From Gonium pectorale (Eukaryota; Chlorophyta; Chlorophyceae; Chlamydomonadales; Volvocaceae), in assembly GCA_001584585.1 (NCBI GenBank), contig LSYV01000008.1:2479209-2543208 (forward strand): DNA of 64,000 nucleotides. The letters run 5' to 3'. Under the pieces are notes generated by a model, which ran no database searches, had not been told where the DNA came from, and saw nothing but the letters and a program-made list of their open reading frames with translations. A program made the position numbers and the translations under genes. Shown here in pieces: positions 58,560 to 64,000 of this stretch (the stretch's first letter is position 1; every line of letters begins with the position of its first letter).

Positions 58560-61229
58560 GCAGGGTCGGGTTTTTCGAAGTGGGCAAAGTACAGAGCATC
58601 AGAGCAGGCACAGGTGCAGTGATGTGCGAGTTGTGGGTAGGGGCAATTTGCGTGGCGGCTGGCTGACGCCGTGCGGCAGGGGTGAAGACTGGATAATTGG
58701 ACAGCAGAGGCCTATGCAACAGGTGTGAATGGGGCGTCGGGACTCGGGGCACACACCGCAGGCTGGCGTCGCGGTTCCTGACCAAGTATCGAGATGAACG
58801 GTGGTTAAGGTGGCAGCGGACCGAAGCAGCGAGAGCGTTTGGGAGAAGGGCGTTTGGGAGCTTTCGGAGCCAAATGTTGCTCAAGGGCCCGTGGAGATTT
58901 AGGTACGTCGGATGCAGTTGTTGGTTGCGTACCGGTATTAGTGAAGCCATGTTGGCTGCATTGAGCGCTGAAGGGGCTTATCTCTCACAGGTGTCTGCGG
59001 TACTTCACAGCAGTCCGTGTGCAGACCGTGTCGGGCGCCATGTCAGGGGTGGGAGCCAACGTGGCTGCCTGGTGGAATGGCCCGGCCCGCGTACTGTGTT
59101 CGCACCTCCTCCTGGCCGCGACGCCTCTGCACCAAGCGAGGCGAAGGACTGCTGCGGCACAGGGCCAAGCATGCGGGGACCATGTATGCACTTTTGTCAA
59201 GGCGCGCAGTGGAGCTTCCTAGTTGTTGCCTTCATGTTCGTGCCGCACTTCACGGCCTTCACGGACATCGATACGTCGCTTCTCAGAGTCGAGCCCAGAA
59301 TGCAGTTCTCGAGTCCTAAGTCGCGGGGCCTGGGGTGCCGAGCATCAAGTGCTGATCTGCCAGGCGCCTCGGGGTGATCCTCTCGAACGGGTGATGTCCC
59401 TTCAGGAGGGGAGCCAGGTGCATGCGTGCGTGCGGCGCCAGCGTTGTGCGGAAGTGGACGGGACAGGAGGGCTCCGAGCGAGGCTGGCCGCACACAGTGT
59501 AATGCCTTGTCTGTGGCTGTGTTCCTACCCTGTACGGAGCCATTTGTGGGACTAATGCATTGTACCACGTGGTTTGTACTCCCGTTGATCACACCTGGTA
59601 TGGATGTACGGCTTGGCACTATGCGGCTAGTGGTTGCTAGCATTGCTTGTGCAGTTTAACCCAGTGCAAGGCATATGCAGCGGTGTTTCACACAATGTCA
59701 GCAATAAAGTAAGCTCGGAAAGGTGTGTTCTGCAACCCACAAATTGAACTGCTTGAATGGTACAGGAGGTTTCTTTGTGTCGCGTACGCTTGGGGCGGCG
59801 CCTCAGGGCCCCCCCGTTCACAGCGCGGAACCAACTCATTGCGGCCGCATGCCTACAGATTTCGCTCGCTCTGTCCTAGCTGTACTGCCGCCCCGTCAGA
59901 GGGCGTTTGGACTCCGCTGCATACCGGCTCGAGAGTCAATGCAGGTAATGCATGCACACATCCGCTCTGTCGCCACGGGACAAGATGCCTGCACGCACGC
60001 AGAGGTCGCAGGCAACGCCATCAGCCACAGACTGCCCCACCGTCGTGCCCGAGCGCATTGAACTCACTTTCCACGGTGTCCGTGTGCTGCTCCTCCCGTC
60101 TCCTCCAATACTCAGGCACCGAGCAGCCGGCCCAGAGGCCCGACGACGCACCAACAGACCTTACAAAACCATGCCTATGCCTGGGCCAAACTGTTAACAG
60201 CCCATTCCGGTGATTCCGCTCTACGGCCAATCAAGCAGCCGGCGGCTGCACATGAGCATCGGAGGCGTCCTGCCAAACGCGCCAGCTGCAGAAGCAGACA
60301 GGACAAAGGACTGTACATGCAGGGCAGGGAAAGACGGTGCGGATCGTGAGCTCCGATCGCAGCTCCTGAACCAGGTCTGCCACGACCGCCAGAAGCTCAA
60401 TAAAATGCCGCTGCTGTCGTCCGTGAGGATATTCTATTACGGCTCATCTGATAAAATCTGTGGTCCGAATTCGGAAAGAGCAAGGGGTGATTGTGCAGCA
60501 TCACTGGACATGCGCCGTAACAGTGCGATGATGTCCAGAGAGTCCAGAGGGACTGGTGGGGGGCCGGGCGTTCCATTCACAGGATAGGAAAACTGAATGG
60601 CGGTTTAGACGGGGTAGGCCTGCCGGGTCGACTCAAAAAGGGCTGGTATGCCACTGGTACTCGTGGTGATTCGCCGCCCCTGGTCATTTTGCAAAAATGT
60701 ACAGGATTGGACAGCCCGGTCGTCAGCCGCTCCCGTGCCCCGTCACATCTTGGTACAGCTGGGCGTGGCAGGACCCTTTCCCGTCAAGCGGTAATTCATC
60801 AACGAGGATGCCCGCTACATGGCGCCGCGTGCGCTGGTGCACTGTCGGGCGGCCATGAAACCGCCCGGAAAGTTCGATGGCCCATGGGCGTCATGAAGCC
60901 CCGAAGACACCTGAGCAATAAACTCAAGACCAAGTAGGGCAATCATCAAGCTGTCGGTGCAGTACACGCTGGAACCAACTGGAACCCATATTTGGAGTGA
61001 TTTGAACCAAGCTCCAAAACGTGAAGCTCAAACCACTGCGCGTTAGCATTGTATCCTAGTTTATATTTATCTTGGTACAGCTCAAGGTTCACGTCTCGGG
61101 GTCTACCGAGGACTTTCGTCATCGCTTGTATTATCATATCATTTTATACTTGAGGCCGTCTTCGGTACTAAAGCAGCACGCTCTCACCGTTGATACGCTT
61201 CTTGAAAAGCCCTTGTTGCGCAGTCAGCG
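58560..61229. other. 2.7-kb gene-poor region
   Basis: No exon on either strand shows family motifs, algal coding bias or a consistent splice pattern. GC falls over 60.4-61.2 kb. An unannotated non-coding transcript or an old repeat cannot be excluded. The end nearest 61230 should carry the mTERF promoter. Confidence 0.4.
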
Positions 61230-63237
61230 ATGCAGCAATTCTGCTTACAAGCTTCGTTGAACAGAGCAACGACATGCTCTGGCTCAATGGCCTCAACGTC
61301 CGGCCGCTGCTCTGCCGCTGTAGCTGTGCCGCGGCCTCTCGGCCACTCAGCGTTCTCGCGCTCTGTGCTTCCGTTGCCCGGCAGCTCTCGGTCTCGACAG
61401 CTTTGCTGTGGTGCCTTCAAAACACAGCCGGTGGAAAGCAACCCCGTGCGCAAGGCCTTCCTCGACATCGGCGTGTCATCGGACGACTGGAACAGGGCTT
61501 CGCGACTAGAGCCCGAGCTGCTTAGCTACGGCACCGAGCGCGTTCACGGCATACTGGAGCTCCTATTGGAGCTGGGGCTCACCAACCGGGACATTGGGAC
61601 CGTGCTGATCGCCTTTCCTCAAGTGAGTTTTGCAACCCCCGCGTGTCCCTCCGGACATGCTAACTGCGGCCCCTTGACTTTGCGAGTGTTTCGTGTCCCA
61701 TGTCCCTTCATCTTCCCTCTTCATCCTCCCCGTCGTCCGGGACACCACCGTCAGCCCTAGCGCCTCCCTCTCTATTGCCCCACCGCCCCTCCCCCGTGCT
61801 GCATGGTTGATTTTATCGAGAACCCAGGCCTTCCGGCTATCCCTCGACCATCACGCCGGTCCCGTGGTGGAGTTCCTGCGCACGGACATGGGCCTCAGCC
61901 GCGAGCAGGTGGTGGCGCTGGTAACGCGCTTTCCCTCCATCCTGGGCATGAACGTCAAGGTCAGAAGGACGTCAACGTTAGGACCGCTTGCTTCAGGGTT
62001 CAGATCAGCGGTGGTCGCAGGTCTTCGTTGGGCGGGGTGCAGGGGGAGATTGGCTGGGTTTGGTACAAATGACCCGAACCTCGGCAGCAATGCATTAGCG
62101 ATATTGTGCCATGCCAGTGTGGCATAGCCTACAAGCCGTGATCCATAGATTTTTCTCACGGTGAAGGTTGAGCACCTGAGGATAGCAATTCCTCTGGTGC
62201 CCAACCTGCACCGGCCCACGAATAAGCAAACAGCAGCCTACCCCATCCTCACCCTCACGATCGCGCCGTGCCCTAAGCTTGCTCAGTCAGTTGCATGACG
62301 CGCCCCATAGTGCTTTCACCTTGCACTAACGCACACTCTTTCCCCTCCACTCCTTGCGCCGCCCCGCCCTCCCTACCCAACCCCACGCACGCCAACAGGG
62401 CCAGTTGCGGCCGCAGCTGGCGTTTCTTGCCTCGCTGGGGGTGCCGCCAGAGGCGGTGCCGGGGCTGGTGCTGGCCCGGCCGCTGGTGCTGGGCCCCGGC
62501 ATTGAGTCGGTGACCACTTTCCTGCGTCGCTGCGGGGTGCCGCGCCAGCAGATGGCGCGGCTGCTCAAGTCCTACCCCATCGACTACAGGTGCGGCCACG
62601 GAGGGGGGACGGCGGAGGCGGATACAGTGCCGGGTCCGGCCGCGCGCGGGGAGGGGAAGGGGTAATACGGAATGGGAAACGGGTCGCGTCGCGGACACCG
62701 AATAGCATACTGTACTCAATGGACGAACTTGTAGTGGTCTTGACGTAGTTGTAGACGACCTGTGAAACGTCAGCGACGAGCGAGCAGCGCTGCAGCGTAC
62801 CTCCGCTGATCGTAGTCGCTGATAACGTGAAGGGGAGGCGGAGGAAAGCCCATGCCCACCCGCCCAACCTAACACGCCGACAGACTGGAGGGGAAGGGGA
62901 AGCGGACCGGCTTTTGATCACCCACAAGGAGCTTCAAGTGCGGGTCAAAAGAGGTCGTGACTGCGGGCGTTGAGGCGGAACTCTGGGCCCACGCCAGCCC
63001 TACATGCCAGTGTCGTTTGCCTGCGCAGCGCCGTGCCACCTCTGCCGGAGTGCTAGGGCCTGCTTCGCTGTGCATCTTGCGTCCGGCACCCTCTCTCTTT
63101 GCCCGCTGACCCTCACTGACGGTCGCTGCGGGCCTTGCAGGTTGCACATCCGTGGCCTGTCCGCTCCCGGCCCCTCGGCGCGGTCGCCCTCGTGGTGGCC
63201 CGGCGGCCCGCCCTCCCCGCCGCCCCCGCGCGGCTGA
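61230..63237 (+). CDS. mTERF-family organelle protein
   Basis: Four exons: 61230-61622, 61828-61959, 62399-62589 and 63141-63237 (phases 0, 0, 2), 270 residues. The first 60 residues are Ser/Arg/Ala-rich with no acidic residues (MQQFCLQASLNRATT, SAFSRSVLP), which looks like a chloroplast or mitochondrial transit peptide. The body holds repeated mTERF helical units with their leucine-proline pattern: ILELLLELGLTNRDIGTVLIAFPQ across exon 1, LGLSREQVVALVTRFPSIL-type spacing in exon 2 (GLSREQVVALVTRFPSILG), and RPQLAFLASLGVPPEAV, then FLRRCGVPRQQMARLLKSYP in exon 3. mTERF proteins bind organelle nucleic acid and act in transcription termination, splicing or ribosome assembly. Only about four units are visible, so this is a short member. 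The last exon is a Ser/Pro-rich tail. A UGUAA follows 295 bp after the stop. Confidence 0.9.
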
Positions 63238-63531
63238 GAGCCCTTTGATGGCGGGCCGGCGGGCCGCATGCATCGCGTTGTGCGCAACGCTGCTGCTACG
63301 ATACCTGAGAGACGCAACAGGGGGGCCGAAGAACATATGTACTTTATTAGTAGCGTGTCTAAAGGCACTGAGGCTCCCGCCGCGGCGATGCTGTGACGGT
63401 GGGATTCGGCGCATCGCTCGTGGCATTCGGGTTTGTAGTTTGGCCGGACAACCCGACGAATGGATGAGCGGGGAGCCGTGTACCGGTATCTTGTACCATT
63501 ATGTTCGCGCGCATTGGTGCGTGATTGGCTG

Positions 63532-63536
63532 TGTAA
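63532..63536 (+). terminator. UGUAA poly(A) signal of the mTERF gene
   Basis: TGTAA 295 bp after the mTERF stop codon. Confidence 0.55.
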
Positions 63537-63659
63537 CAGCGATAGTCTCCCTAATGGCTATTCTAATGGAGGGGAAACTTACCGACTGTGTGAGAGCGGA
63601 AAGCGTGAGCGAGAGTAGACGGAATACTACGGAGGATCAGACGGAAGACACTAAGCATG

Positions 63660-63840
63660 GGTGTAGCCGGGTGTCGAACCCGGACCGCAGTATGTCGGCG
63701 ATGGCACCTGCCCTACCCCGACGGACTTTTAGAGGCGCCTGGGCTCCGCCGTGCCCAGGGTCGTACCGCAGTACTTCCTAAAGCGCCAGAAGCTCCCTCG
63801 AGCTCGGTCGGCTAGTGACATACCAACTAGCCTCCCTAGA
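63660..63840 (-). repeat. tRNA-like segment, possible SINE or tRNA relic
   Basis: On the minus strand 63683-63667 forms a perfect 5-bp T-arm, CCGGG-TTCGACA-CCCGG, containing a consensus Pol III B box (GGTTCGACACC). Just upstream is TAGGGCAGGTG, which fits the A box except at one base. Further upstream is a 7-bp hairpin with a D-loop-like TTGGTA at 63832-63810. A second hairpin, CCTGGGC/GCCCAGG, lies between. No acceptor stem or anticodon arm completes a normal tRNA, so a tRNA-derived SINE or degenerate tRNA is more likely. Confidence 0.3.
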
Positions 63841-64000
63841 ACCACTTGTGAGATCAGATCCCGGGATCGTTACACTCGGGACCGTGGGTCGGTTCCCATC
63901 GTAACCGTCCCCGGTACATTCCCCCCCCTCTGAAGCGAAAGTCCCGAGAGCTAACCACCTCTGGGAATCTCATCGGCGCAGCCGTTTAGAACGGCGCAGC

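Noticed and set aside
58697..59377. 226-residue frame in the gene-poor region
   Set aside because: No coding composition, motif or splice pattern; residues look random.
63650..63740. A functional canonical tRNA gene
   Set aside because: The T-arm is perfect, but no 7-bp acceptor stem pairs with CTACACC and no proper anticodon arm is present at the expected spacing.
1..64000. CRISPR arrays, operons, ribosome binding sites, bacterial insertion sequences
   Set aside because: The window is a eukaryotic nuclear region with spliceosomal introns; no regularly spaced repeats or prokaryotic gene organisation were seen.

Overview
The window looks like nuclear DNA from a volvocine green alga (Chlamydomonas/Gonium/Volvox relatives). 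It is GC-rich. Genes are broken into many short exons with GTGAGT/GTGCGT donors and pyrimidine-CAG acceptors. Several genes are followed by UGUAA, the poly(A) signal of this lineage, and proteins carry the long Ala/Gly/Gln-rich insertions typical of these algae. The species cannot be named from the sequence alone. All exon models below are manual: each was checked for reading-phase agreement at every junction and, where a family is recognised, for alignment to known family motifs.

Layout. 0-11 kb, plus strand: a small protein kinase with variant catalytic motifs, a TMEM256/DUF423 membrane protein, and a large Golgi-type GT2-like glycosyltransferase. 11.6-17.7 kb, minus strand: TRM6, the non-catalytic subunit of tRNA m1A58 methyltransferase, with an unusual RGG tail and a foldback element in its last intron. 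It shares a 434-bp divergent promoter with an RBBP6/Mpe1-type protein (18.1-24.7 kb, plus) that has the DWNN domain and zinc knuckle but no RING finger. RBBP6 converges on a short-chain dehydrogenase (26.1-30.6 kb, minus), their UGUAA signals lying about 70 bp apart.

31-47 kb holds lineage-type genes: a single-exon F-box/ankyrin protein, a degenerate ankyrin-BTB locus with a frameshift and two in-frame stops, a large Ala/Gln-rich locus with two GATA-like zinc fingers and several frame breaks, and a small four-exon gene of unknown function.

48.3-52.5 kb (minus) is NUP54, divergent from TBCCD1 (52.9-58.3 kb, plus), the homologue of the Chlamydomonas ASQ2 centriole-linkage protein. After 2.7 kb without a visible gene comes an mTERF-family organelle protein (61.2-63.2 kb), and the window ends in a tRNA-like, possibly SINE-derived, segment.

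The genes do not form a pathway. They are mostly housekeeping RNA-processing, nuclear-pore and centriole genes interleaved with fast-evolving repeat proteins. The conserved genes read through cleanly with no frame errors, whereas the 35-45 kb loci carry several, which argues for genuine decay there, although sequence error is not excluded. Two N gaps (40 and 20 bases) both lie in coding exons between near-identical flanks.
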